A DNA stretch of 64,000 nt from Ehretia macrophylla (lineage: Eukaryota; Streptophyta; Magnoliopsida; Boraginales; Ehretiaceae), in assembly GCA_037974665.1 (NCBI GenBank), contig CM075765.1, positions 9,035,501 through 9,099,500 on the forward strand, read 5' to 3'. The position numbers and the translations under genes are program-made. Shown here one piece after another: positions 9,967 to 19,588 of this stretch. The notes beneath the pieces were generated by a model, which searched no databases, was not told the DNA's origin, and saw nothing but the letters and a program-made list of their open reading frames with translations. Numbering within the stretch: position 1 is the first letter of the stretch; every line of letters starts with the position of its first letter.

Positions 9967-10600
9967 ATGGCGGATGAAACTAGACTCAAAGTTATTGATG
10001 AAACTCTTAAACAGCAAGCTCAAATACTTGAGTCTCTTCAATCAGCCATCAATGCGCAACAGAAATCTTTGGAGCAACTTGCTTTGCATTACACTACTAT
10101 TGACGGAAAACTCAATCAAGTCATGCGAACTAGCAACTCGATGCAATCGGCGATTTCAATTCAGCATAAATCTATGAAGTCGTTGGGTTTGCCGTGTACT
10201 GCTTTGGATGGTAAGCTCACTCAAGTTCTCCATTCTAGCGAGTCCTCTTCTTCTTGCTCAGCCCCTCTTCTGGCCACTAATTCAAATTCTGGTGGTCCAC
10301 CACTGTTGGCTCGTCCCCTCCGGCTCGATTTTCCTTGGTTCGATGGTAGCGATGCAATGGGTTGGTTGTTTAAAGTAGAACAATTATGTGATTACTACGG
10401 AATTGACGATGCTCAACGGTTAATGATTGCCTCATTCCATATGGACGACGTGGCTCTACAGTGGTATCAATGGCTTCTACGCAACAACCAAATTGGTTCG
10501 TGGACTCAATTCAGGCGAGCATTGGATATCAGGTTTGTGTAGTTGGAATTCGAAAACCCTCATGGATCATTGGCTAAACTGACACAAATATCTACAATAG
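9967..10600 (+). pseudogene. gag N-terminal half (Reina-like chromovirus)
   Basis: The ATG at 9967 (MADETRLKVIDETLKQQAQI) opens a 191-codon frame with a coiled-coil-like N-terminus containing two related QSAI-(N/S)-x-Q-(Q/H)-KS blocks. The chromovirus capsid signature follows: RLDFPWFDGSDAMGWLFKVE near residues 115-135, then YYGIDDAQRLMIASFHMDDV and LQWYQWLLRNNQ. A TAG at 10540-10542 interrupts the frame, after which ENPHGSLAKLTQ continues in the same frame to about 10600. There gag homology ends and the captured segment begins. Capsid would normally be followed by its C-terminal half and a zinc knuckle. Confidence 0.8.
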
Positions 10601-10749
10601 TATCAATGGCTCCATTAATTAGCAACCCAGCTACTAAAAATCCAAACACTTATACCAACCCATACACACCCTTATCACTTCCTCATACCACCCACAAATT
10701 ACCTATCAAGAAACTTTCTAATGCAGAAATTCAAGCAAACATCTGGCAT

Positions 10750-11093
10750 TTTGGAGAAATATCGTGGTATGCTGGTGTGAGCTTATTTGTTGCTTTGTTT
10801 CTTTCTATATTTGTTCATCCATGAGTAACTATTGGCAAAATAGACAATTTGAAAAGCTTTTGAACGTTAGCTTCAACATACAAGTGGATGTTGTGAGGAA
10901 TGAGAGGCGTCAACATATTTCAATATCTGAAATTGTTGTTGGAGATGCTGTTTGCTTGAAAACTGGTGATCAGGTACCTGCTGATGGATTATTCTGGGAA
11001 GGGCATTCGTTGCACGTATACAACTCAAGCATGAGTAATGATAGTGATCATTTTGAAGTTAATCACAACCAAAATCCATTCTTGTTCTCATAT
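10750..11093 (+). pseudogene. Captured fragment of plant autoinhibited Ca2+-ATPase (ACA type)
   Basis: The segment encodes a membrane helix (WYAGVSLFVALFLSIFV, about 10756-10806). After a frame change near 10810-10824 the actuator region follows: SNYWQNRQFEKL, VDVVRNERRQHISISE, VVGDAVCLKTGDQVPADGLF, EGHSLHVYNSSM, HFEVNHNQNPFLFS. This order and wording match P-type IIB Ca2+-ATPases of plants around M2 and the A domain. The usual TGES dephosphorylation loop reads SNDS here, and the DKTGT phosphorylation site and all later helices are missing, so it cannot pump Ca2+. The stretch 10600-10750 (Asn/Thr/Pro-rich) may also belong to the capture but is unrecognised. No intron is seen. Confidence 0.8.
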
Positions 11094-11695
11094 GCTGAAA
11101 AATGGTCTCCGTCACATAGGTGTGAAACAATTCCGAAGTTATTACTCATGGACTATGACGATGACCCAGACTTTCTTACACCTATTGACAATCAAATTGA
11201 TACTTCTCTTACTCCAACTTCAGAGGTACCGACGATCTCATATCATGCTATGGCCGGTCATCAACCGTTATCAGAGATGGTATTCTATCACAGATTACAG
11301 AGTAGTCCACGTCCTCAATTTTTTGCTATCCGAGATAGGACCCTGTGCACATTGCAAAGGCGGGCTGCGAGCTTCTATTGGTGCAATATATTCCGAGACG
11401 TCCAATTATTTGTTGAACATTGTCGTACTTGTCAAGAAATAAAAACGTCGTTCCTTAAGATATTCAAGAGAAACGGTGACCTTATACCGATTCCTTTGCT
11501 TGCACTATCCAATACTTCATCTCCAATTTTAAGGCCTATTGTTGTTATTTCTCAACGAACAGTTCTTTGCCAAAATCAGTTAGTATCTCAAGGTTTAGTA
11601 CAGTGGGACGGACTTCCCAAGGAAGAAGCTACGTGGGAGGATATGGACCACATCAGGAACCTTGAGGACAAGGTTCCCTTTAACGGGAGAAGTAT
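11094..11695 (+). pseudogene. Compressed gag/pol remnant: knuckle, protease linker, INT zinc finger, chromodomain end
   Basis: Directly after the ATPase piece, still in one open frame, come EKWSPSHRC (end of a CCHC knuckle), an acidic linker (LLLMDYDDDPDF) and ISYHAMAGHQ (start of the protease region). It then jumps to the integrase zinc finger (FYWCNIFRDVQLFVEHCRTCQEIKTS) and on to a chromodomain-type end (LVQWDGLPKEEATWEDMDHI). Protease active site, RT, RNase H and DDE core are all deleted. The frame 10764-11903 has no stop and reads on into the 3' LTR. Confidence 0.75.
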
Positions 11696-12131
11696 TGTGA
11701 TGAACTCTCCTCCGTGGCAGACAACTAAGTTAGCCAAGGTGGATATTGAAGCTACAAAAAGAAATGGGGACGTGGCTAGTAGCTGGCAAAAGGAATGTGA
11801 CCCAAAACAAAAGGCATATGACTTGAATTTGTTGGGCAGAGGAGCACGCACCAAAGAAACTGCCCAAACACCTCCAGGAGTTAGTTACATCATGAGGAAA
11901 TAGTTGTCATTATTCTATATATATAGGACCAGCATAGTAGAAGAAAGGCATGATCAGAATTATATTCTCTGTTGAAGTTTCTTCTTCTCTTTCTTAGGAG
12001 CTCACCAATGGCTCAAAAATTGGTACTCTATTTGTAATTTCTGTTCTTCCTTCAAGTTTTTATCAATACAATTATATCATTTTCTTCAATTTCCTCATAT
12101 AATACGTATAAAATCTTGGGTGTTCATTATA
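11696..12131 (+). repeat. 3' LTR of Reina-like element (uninterrupted)
   Basis: It starts TGTGATGAACTCTCC after the purine tract and ends GTGTTCATTATA. It aligns to the 5' LTR with scattered substitutions and lacks the MITE, giving the ancestral empty site. TATA-like CTATATATATAGG near 11914-11926. Confidence 0.8.
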
Positions 12132-12397
12132 TTTTGCCTGCCACACTCCACCATACCACACACTACCATACTTCTACCTAACCACCCAAAAACTACCACC
12201 TACAACACCACTATACCCGACCCAACTCATATACCATACCGACCCATTTTTACTCTTTTCTTACCCAATTTCAGATTTAGCCCCTTCTTTGTAACCTTAA
12301 CTATTGTATTTTCCTTTCTTCATAGGAAATCCCAAGATTCTATTTCACCTAATATAAACTCTCTACCTCTAAGGTTTAGTTCTTGTATAGCCTCTAA
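12132..12397. other. CA/CT-rich spacer, no feature recognised
   Basis: ACC/CCA-rich DNA between the Reina-like 3' LTR and the Harbinger end. Its composition recalls 10620-10690 inside the captured segment, but no repeat boundary can be set. Confidence 0.35.
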
Positions 12398-12447
12398 GGG
12401 AGCGTTTGGTTCACATATTAGTCTTTTATTCCTGGGAATGACATTCT

Positions 12448-14520
12448 TGGAAATGTGACTCCCAGGAAAGTGATTATCAGGAATATAACAAAAATTGTTT
12501 GGTATATCAAAAATATTCCTGGGAATATTTTCTCCAACTCTTACAAATATTATATTATTGTGTTTGGTTTGCACAGAACATTCTTGGTAATCTTGAATAA
12601 TTTTCCAAAAATGCCTATAATTAAAAAAAAAACCCAAATATCATATTCAAGGCACATTTTTTCTTTGTGTCCGCACAATCAACTTATTATACTGTTACAA
12701 ATGGTTATCATTTAAAAAACTCCTATTTAACAATAAAGTAAACAAAAGAAGCGGGACTAAACCATATTATTATCGAAGAGATAAAAAAATTCCACCGTGA
12801 ACAAATTACTCATCATAGAATAAAAGGCCTAGTACCAATTTGAACAAGTAATATATGTCTAATGTACTACTTCATATTTTGCCAATACGCAAGTAATATA
12901 TGTCTAATGTGTTATATGACCAGAATAAATGACGTAATCCACAACACTGAAAACTGTTTCACATCATTTAATAGTTTTAACTTAAATAACCAAGTAACAA
13001 CTATAAGCCATCATCTATATAATTTGATAGACGAAATCCTGCTTCAAATGTGGCTCCACTATGAAGAAATAGTTAGTGAGATTGTATCCTTCGTAATGGT
13101 AACACTTGTCCTTATCCTCTCAACATCAGTCAGCCCTTCAACTAATTTCAAGTCATCGTACACCTTCATCATCCTCTCACCTACTTTTTTTCCGTGCTTA
13201 AAACAAGAAGCAAGCTCATGTATGTTGTCTTTGGTTTGCTCATAGAAGTTTCCTAATTTTTCTAGTGTATCCATCATTTTCTCTATTACACCATTCGTAT
13301 CTCTTCCTCTTTTCCTATTTTTCTTCATATTGCTTTGCCTAGTATCTCATTGTCTTTGAGTTTTTGGTAGTTGAGTCTCTACAATTGATTTGTCCTCTAA
13401 ATCAATGCATGTACCTTCTAGTAGTGTGTTCATAGGTTGCACTCCATCTCGCTCAGCCTCATTAGCCTTCTTGTCCATGGCTTGGAAATGTGATTCCTAG
13501 GAAAGCTATTCTCAAGAATATAACAAAAACCATTTGGTATACTAGAAATATTCCTGGGAATATTTTCTAGAATTTATAGGAATGTTATATTATTTTGTTT
13601 GGTCTGCACGAAACATTCCTGGAAATCTTGAATAATTTTTCAAAAATGCCCATAATTTTTATAAAAAACCCAAATATCATATTCAAGGCAAGTTTTTTCC
13701 TTTGTGTCTGCTCAATCAACTAATTATACTGTTACAAATGGTTATCATTTAAAAAAAATCCCATTTAACAATAAATTAAGCAAAAGAGGCGGGACTAAAC
13801 CATATTAATATCGAAGAGATAAAAAAATTTCACCGTGAACAAAGTACTCATCATAGAATAAAAGGCCTAGTACCAAGTTGAACAAGTAATATATGTCTAA
13901 TGTATTACTTCATATTTTTTGCCAATACAAAAGGAATATATGTCCAATGTATTATATGAGCAGAATAAATAACATAATCCGCAACATTTAAAACTGTTTC
14001 ACATCATTTAATAGTTTTAACTTAAATAACCAAGTAACAACTATAAGCCATCATCTACAGAATTTGACAGACGAAGTCTTGCCTCAAATGTGGTTCCACA
14101 GTGAATATTTTCAGTGAGACTGTTGCCCTTCATAATGATTACACCTGCCCTTATCCTCACAACATCAATCAACCCTTCAACTAATTTCAAGTCATCGTAC
14201 ACGTTCATCAGCCTCTCACCTATTTTTTTCATGCTTAAAACAAGAAGCAAGCTCATGTATGTTGTCTTTGGTTTGCTCATAGAAGTTTCATAATTTTTCT
14301 ATTGTATCCATCATCTTCTCCATTACACCATTCGTATCTCTTCCTCTTTTCCTATTTTTCTTCATATTGCTTTGCCCAGTATCTCCTTGTCTTTGAGTTT
14401 TTGGCGGTTGAGTCTCTGCAATTGATTTGTCCTCTAAATCAATGCATGTACCTTCCAGTGGTATGTTCATAGGTTGTACACTATCTTGCTCAGCCTCGTT
14501 AGCCTCTTTGTCTATGGCTG
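12448..14520. repeat. Roughly 1.04-kb direct tandem duplication inside the Harbinger element
   Basis: Segment 12448-13481 is repeated at 13482-14520. Examples are GAAATGTGACTCCCAGGAAAG at 12450 against GAAATGTGATTCCTAGGAAAG at 13487, and TTAGCC...TTGTCCATGGCT at 13467-13481 against TTAGCC...TTGTCTATGGCT at about 14502-14520. Both copies carry the end of ORF1 and the subterminal DNA. The second copy lacks the outermost terminal bases. Confidence 0.7.
13021..13480 (-). pseudogene. Harbinger ORF1 3' part, copy A
   Basis: The minus strand encodes the basic block MKKNRKRGRDTNGVIEKMMD, then FYEQTKDNIHELASCFKHGK and VYDDLKLVEGLTDVERI (open 13328-13059). It continues upstream, through a stop near 13349-13351, with the acidic linker that copy B also has. 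This is the C-terminal part of the Myb/SANT-like accessory protein that PIF/Harbinger elements need along with the transposase. The DNA-binding N-terminal part is not present. Confidence 0.6.
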
Positions 14521-14610
14521 CAACTGCTTCTGATGGATCTTCAACATTTTCACCATTTGCTCTATCTTTGCCAAACACTTGGCTCAATTCAACTAGATAA
14601 GGAAAAAGGT
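14041..14610 (-). pseudogene. Harbinger ORF1 3' part, copy B
   Basis: It starts with LSQVFGKDRANGENVEDPSE, a block typical of the region after the Myb/SANT domain in Harbinger ORF1 proteins. The acidic linker and the same basic block (MKKNRKRGRDTNGVMEKMMD) follow. The frame changes near 14280 and continues to 14041 (VYDDLKLVEGLIDVVRI). It is a near copy of the pseudogene at 13021-13480 and keeps more of the N-terminal side. Confidence 0.6.
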
Positions 14611-14689
14611 TTATTATAAAAACCGGCAACATTAGGATGTGACTACATACAAATAACAAGCATGCATTAGTGACAGTAATCACGTAGCA

Positions 14690-15473
14690 ATTAAAATTTA
14701 ATAGTTGAACATTTAAATTTCAAGTCTGGACCACAAACGCCTAAGACATTAGTACCTATCTTACTCTTTATGGTCCTGTATCTAGGCTTATATTCCTTAA
14801 GCACATTTACCTTGACATATATACCATCTAAAGCTCCTAAGTAGTTCTAAAAACATAGGAAGACTAACCATTTTGTTGACTAAAAAGAAGAAAGAGATAA
14901 TATAAGTAGTTTTTAACATCATGAATCAGTTAACTTAAACCACTTCTATCTTTCATCTATGTAGTTTTGAGGAATTGGCTTTGCTTTCTTGAGCAATTCT
15001 TTATGACATCTTAATACAGAATGCAAGATATTATTAAAATGTCTATTTATCGTCTCACCAGACCTTATAAATTACCTTTTTATTACTCTATTCTTCATAT
15101 CATGTGCCAATATATGCAAAAACATAGCCACCATCTCTTCAACACACATGTTCTTACTTGGCTCTACCTTATCACCCCTCTGTAACATCCCACACAAACT
15201 ATGCAAAGCACGTCTATCCATTCTACAATTCTCAATACATGCTAAATCTGATATGAAGACAATTCTATTAAAATTAAGATCCCTCACAAAATTCCTATCA
15301 CATAAATCATATGTTATTCCCCGCTTTTTAGGTCCTTCAATTAACGTTATAATACAAACCATAATAATCATCAAAGTGAAATCATTCAACATCTCCAAAA
15401 ACATAACCAACATGGCCACAATCATATTCTTCTTTACTCGCATTATTTTGTCCATTCTGTAAATAAACAACAT
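14690..15473 (-). pseudogene. PIF/Harbinger transposase (DDE_Tnp4 type), fragmentary
   Basis: The open part 15473-15072 contains CRMDRRALHSLCGMLQRG and NMCVEEMVAMFLHILAHD, the N-terminal helices typical of plant Harbinger transposases. In the next pieces RSGETINRHFNNILHSVL and LLKKAKPIPQ are readable near 15060-14960. NYLGALDGIYVKV (about 14847-14808) carries the first catalytic Asp, and TNVLGVCGPDLKF (about 14755-14715) follows. A TTTTTAG acceptor just before NYLGALDG suggests the usual intron. The second Asp and the Glu are missing, so it is inactive. Confidence 0.7.
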
Positions 15474-15825
15474 AAAAAATACATAAATTTAAGAAAAATG
15501 CAATTCTGATTAGAAAAGCTACTAATGTATAAATTTATTTTAAAGATAGATTTAAACTTATCCATTTTAAGAATAAAACTGCTGTTGAATAGCATGGAGA
15601 ACTATACTAATCAAGAGCTTCAGCATATAAATTTTTCCTTTCAAAATCTTGACGAGAATTTTTAAGGTTTTTAATTCAAGAATAATGCATAGCACAGGCA
15701 AGGTAGTTGCGACAATAGCATTGTCGACTTGGATTCCTATATTAGATGTTCATACGCATATATCAATCATGTTGTCATATGTTGAGTCAATAGTTTCTAC
15801 AATTAAGAAATTGGCAATAGGTGGT

Positions 15826-15828
<3 letters not shown>
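15474..15828. other. AT-rich stretch, no gene
   Basis: Probably the non-coding right part of the Harbinger element; no terminal inverted repeat matching the left end was found. Confidence 0.35.

Positions 15829-15874
<46 letters not shown>
15829..15874. repeat. (AT)n microsatellite
   Basis: Uninterrupted AT dinucleotide run. Confidence 0.95.
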
Positions 15875-15878
<4 letters not shown>

Positions 15879-15986
15879 CATAGACTTGAATAGTTGGTAC
15901 TAGTATGGCCTATTTGTTATATGAAGGAGGAGATCAAAATATTTTGGGATTTTAATTATGTTATATAAGTCTTTAGCATCTTTTGC

Positions 15987-15990
<4 letters not shown>

Positions 15991-16034
<44 letters not shown>

Positions 16035-16109
16035 ATATGTATATATGTATGTATATATGTATATATGTCTGTGTGTGTGTGTGAGAGAGATATATATATA
16101 TATATATAT
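15991..16109. repeat. Compound AT / GTAT / GT / GA microsatellite
   Basis: An AT run grades into ATGT units, then GTGTGTGT, GAGAGA and a further AT run. Confidence 0.9.
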
Positions 16110-16115
16110 TCACAC

Positions 16116-16405
16116 ATACCTCAAAATTGCGAAAGCGAGTAATCAACGATCGCGTTTATTCCACTGCACTTGCAAGGAGTCGTAGCGTATAATACTAGAC
16201 CATACACTTTCTATCCACAACCTAAAAGCCAAGAGTGTAGAGAGAGTTTTTGTTTTATTTTTGTTGGAGGCTAAAAACTACAGCACAACTTATGTTTTGT
16301 ATTAGGGTTTTCTTTTGCTTTTATATCAAATAGTGGGCTTCCCACTACATAGGTCACATAGGTTGGTCTACCCCAACTTGGGCGGACCATGACCCAAGTC
16401 CAACA
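16116..16405 (-). repeat. Probable 3' LTR of an old minus-strand copia element
   Basis: On the minus strand a purine tract GAGTGGGAGA precedes TGTTGGACTTGGGTCATGG at 16405, the expected PPT/LTR junction. A TATAAAAG box lies at 16325-16318 and is followed by CT-rich leader-like sequence. The far end is blurred by the AT microsatellite. No partner LTR is in the window. Confidence 0.45.
16318..16325 (-). promoter_or_regulatory. TATA box in minus-strand copia LTR
   Basis: TATAAAAG on the minus strand, about 80 bp into the probable LTR. Confidence 0.4.
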
Positions 16406-17401
16406 TCTCCCACTCGCACAAAGTGGGAAAAAGAATATATCCCTCAGCATCTCTCTAGAAACTAATTACAAATCACTCCTAAGTCATACTGGCAAATAGG
16501 TCGTGCGACTTGCGAGCTCGCACAAAGTGGAGGCTCTAAAACCATGCACCTGTTAGGTATAACATGGGAGCCACTGCCTGCAAAGAAAGATGGAGTCTTA
16601 CTGCACCCTAGACCAATTAAGTTCACATCCGTTAAAACATGCCCGATCCCTCCTAGGCCATGTTCAACGACTAAAATCTCAAACATATATTGATAGTTAT
16701 ATTCAATCACTAAGATTGTTCAATCACAAAGATTGTATAACTGGTCGACCAATGAACATACGCAATGCTAGATACGAACAGTCTTCCCTTCATCCAATAT
16801 TCTTCTAAGTCAAGTCAACTGTTTTCCTGGGCATGTTCCATATGATCTAATATATTGTAATCCTTAGGCAACATACCAAAGTAGCTAACATTGAATTTGA
16901 ATTATTGGAATACGGATGTAGGTCACTAAGGGCACTCAAAAGAAGCCTTCAAAGCTTCAAGGGCTCACACTGTGATGAAGCAGGGATACATTCATCAACT
17001 CCCTTATGTAGTCGCTATAGTACTCATGGTATGATACGTAAGTTACGTGTGACTTCCTTCAAAATAGGGCGTACGTTATAACTTTACCCAAACACCGTAC
17101 AGATCTTGGTCTGGTCGTCACTTAGTAACCAACCTAAATCCTCGTACTTAATACACATAGTAACCAAGGTTTCACATCTAGCTATTAACAGTTACATATG
17201 GATTGTGGGTATCCATACCGACTATATATCAATCTTAAATTGCAACATATGCAATAAAAGGTTTCATCTTGGTAATTGTTATTAGAACTAATCCTCGATA
17301 ATATTCAAGGCGACACTTGAATGAGTATAGCATTTTCGACGAATACTAACCAACTCATTCTGTCTTATCTCTGCATGCTCCCACTATGTCAGAGGCGATT
17401 T
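16406..17401 (-). mobile_element. 3' non-coding part of an old copia element (left of Angela insertion)
   Basis: Minus-strand DNA between the Angela insertion point and the probable LTR. No domain is readable. It should continue the pol relic at 26937-28393 across the insertion. The minus-strand open frame at 16462-16710 has no recognisable domain and is probably chance. Confidence 0.4.
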
Positions 17402-19574
17402 TGTTAGAGATATGCCCTAATGCTACATGTTTGAATGACATATATTAGGGCATTTTGACATTAACTTGTACATTATGGCATCTATGTCTATATATGTGTG
17501 TTTTCATATTGACATAATTAGCACATTCATATTCTACTTCTTTTATGTGTATAAATGAGTCCCTAGAGGAATGTATTTTAAAAACATTTAGAATATGTTG
17601 CATATTTCCATAATATGATAAATATTTAAAGTATTTATAGTCATTAGATTATTTGATCGGGAGTTCAATAATCTATTACGGACTATCACATGTGTTGTTA
17701 CCTTTGATTAACATAGGGATGTTAATGATAAAGGATTGTGAGCCACGTGCCATAACAACATAGGGATGTGACTAACAAACATGTGGGTGACTATTAGTTG
17801 AATAGTTTACTAATGTGACGTGAATAACAAATTACATGACTTTGGATTAATAATTTGTTATTCGTTGCGATTGTGCATGTAATTCTTAGACTTGAGACAT
17901 TACGATTGTCATATGTATTGGGGTTTGATTCAAGCGTTTGGATAATGCCTGTCTCGACAAACGAGATGAGATACGTCATCTCACAGTTTCATTCATCTGG
18001 TATAGTGATTGACATGTAATGGTCAAAATAGGATCCATTAACCTCCGGTGTGAGGCGATGTCCTATACGATCCAAGTTTGGTTATTGAATGAGGAAATCC
18101 TTGGTCAAGGCATGAATGATGGAAATGGGTTTTTCCATGTGTCATCTCTCATTCCACCATTTGGATCTATGTATCGTTTCGAGTCTATGAACTTAATCGG
18201 ATCATTGGTCTTGCTCGACGGGACAATTAATAGAAGGATTGGATTATACGATAATCGGCGACCATAAATAGATTCACTTGAATAAGACTTCATTGCTTTA
18301 TAAACTATTTTGATACGTTGGTAGCTAGAACGTCACTCAAGAACTCTGAAGGTATTTTGAAAATGACAGGAGATATTCTCTAAACAAATCAAATAGTTTG
18401 ATTAACATTGAAAGTGTTCAACGTTTCTTCAATGCTATATAGCGGTGAATTTAGAAAGTCACACACAATAGAGCATAGTGAATGTTTTTCCTATTGAGCT
18501 TGGTTTAGTTTCTCTTGAATTATTAAAGTGTTAATAATTGCGTTTAGTTTCTCTTGAATTGTTAAATTGTTAACAATTATATTTTGTTTCTCTTATATCG
18601 TTAAGGAGTTAACAATGGTATAATTGATATTTTAAAAGCTATTGGGGTCAATATACATTTATTATTAAGTGTTGGGGCTAATGTGAAAATATGAAAAAGG
18701 TTATTTTCATAATTTCAACTAATTGTGATTAGGTTGAATATTTAAATTCATTAGTGAAAAAATACTATAATAAAAAAAACAAAAGATGACAAAGTTGTCA
18801 TATTTTCTTTTCTAACAAAGAGACAAAACAACACAACCTTAATTCAAGGAAGGTTGTCTTCTCTTTTATTTTAAAAGAGAGACAAGACAACAAAAGAAAA
18901 GGAAGACTTGTCTTCTTTGCCTTGAAGACTCCACACGTTGGAGAAAGAAAAAGATGAAGAAGAATTGTCTTCTTCTTCAACCAAGAGAAGAGTTGTCTTT
19001 TTCACTCTCTCCAAGCCTCCATGGCTGAAAAACTATGAGAAAAAACGCAGCAAGAAGAAAGAGAAGAAAAAGTATTTTCTTCTTCATCATCTTGAGAGAA
19101 CGATGGCTGAAAAATGAAGATGAACTTGCCTTCTCTTCTTCTTCATAAAAAAGCAGCCAAGGAAAGGGAGAAGGAGGAAATGGTTTTGCTCTCTTCTTCA
19201 CAAACAAGCTCATAAATCTTTCTTGGTTATCTAGCACAAAACAACCACGGAAATGGAGAAGTCATTCTTTGCTTATGTGGACAAACTAGAGCTCTTGTGT
19301 TTTCAAGGGATGGTGTCTTCCATCAAGTGATAAGAAATTTCAAATTCATGCCTCCTATGAGTTGTCTACAAGAGGTATCTCCTACTTCTATTACTTGTCA
19401 ATATATATATTTTATATATATATGTTTTCCATATGTTAATCACATGATATCAAGATTAGAGTTTTATATGAACATTATGCTTTGAAATTCCAGAAAGTTT
19501 TGAACTTCATGTTATGCTTCCGCTCGATTCTTAAAGAGATGATGTTCATAGCTCTAAATATAAATGATCCTTCA
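17402..19574 (+). repeat. 5' LTR of Angela-like element
   Basis: It pairs with 24740-26936. The outer parts differ at many sites, while 18127-18470 is identical to 25479-25822. A TATA-like CATAAATAG lies at 18263-18271. The second half (about 18780-19250) is GA/CT-rich with repeated TTGTCTTC words and a near-palindrome at 18853-18891. Confidence 0.85.
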
Positions 19575-19576
19575 AG

Positions 19577-19588
19577 TGGTATCAGAGC
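19577..19588 (+). other. Primer binding site (tRNA-Met)
   Basis: TGGTATCAGAGC, the standard plant initiator tRNA-Met primer site, two bases after the LTR. Confidence 0.9.

Larger units (their letters stand above)
8913..12131 (+). mobile_element. Non-autonomous Reina-like chromovirus carrying a host gene fragment
   Basis: Two copies of a roughly 435-bp LTR (8913-9941 with a MITE inside; 11696-12131) flank about 1.75 kb. LTRs begin TGTGATGAACTCTCC and end GTGTTCATTACA (5') or the equivalent with CA changed to TA (3'). A polypurine tract CGGGAGAAGTAT precedes the 3' LTR. The inside holds the gag N-terminal half, a Ca2+-ATPase fragment, a gag knuckle/protease-linker piece, the integrase zinc finger and a chromodomain-like end. 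Protease, RT, RNase H and the integrase core are missing, so any movement would need enzymes supplied in trans. No perfect 5-bp target duplication is seen (ATTCG on the left, TTTTG on the right). Confidence 0.75.
12398..15473 (-). mobile_element. PIF/Harbinger DNA transposon, decayed, with internal tandem duplication
   Basis: The left end reads TAA (12395-12397), the classic 3-bp PIF/Harbinger target, followed by GGGAGCGTTTGGTTCACATA and several TTCCTGGGAAT blocks typical of subterminal regions. On the minus strand the transposase (15473-14690) lies upstream of the accessory Myb/SANT-type ORF1 (14610-14041), with a second ORF1 copy at about 13480-13021. The right-hand terminus with a matching inverted repeat was not found; AT microsatellites begin at 15829. 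The element is defective. Confidence 0.7.

Noticed and set aside
9759..10177. Plus-strand frames overlapping the Reina-like LTR end and gag start
   Set aside because: They lie in other phases of the LTR and of the recognised gag frame at 9967.
15829..16109. Possible CRISPR-like or satellite array
   Set aside because: Simple AT/GT/GA dinucleotide repeats without spacers; plain microsatellites.
16462..16710. 82-codon minus-strand open frame
   Set aside because: Lies in the 3' non-coding part of the old copia element, next to a probable LTR; no domain and no codon pattern that stands out.
18105..18293. 62-codon minus-strand frame also found at 25436-25645
   Set aside because: The repetition only reflects the two LTRs of the Angela-like element and the identical tract, not a conserved gene.
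18798..19237. Short hydrophobic frames repeated at 26151-26575
   Set aside because: They come from GA/CT-rich LTR sequence on the opposite strand; both copies are LTR duplicates.
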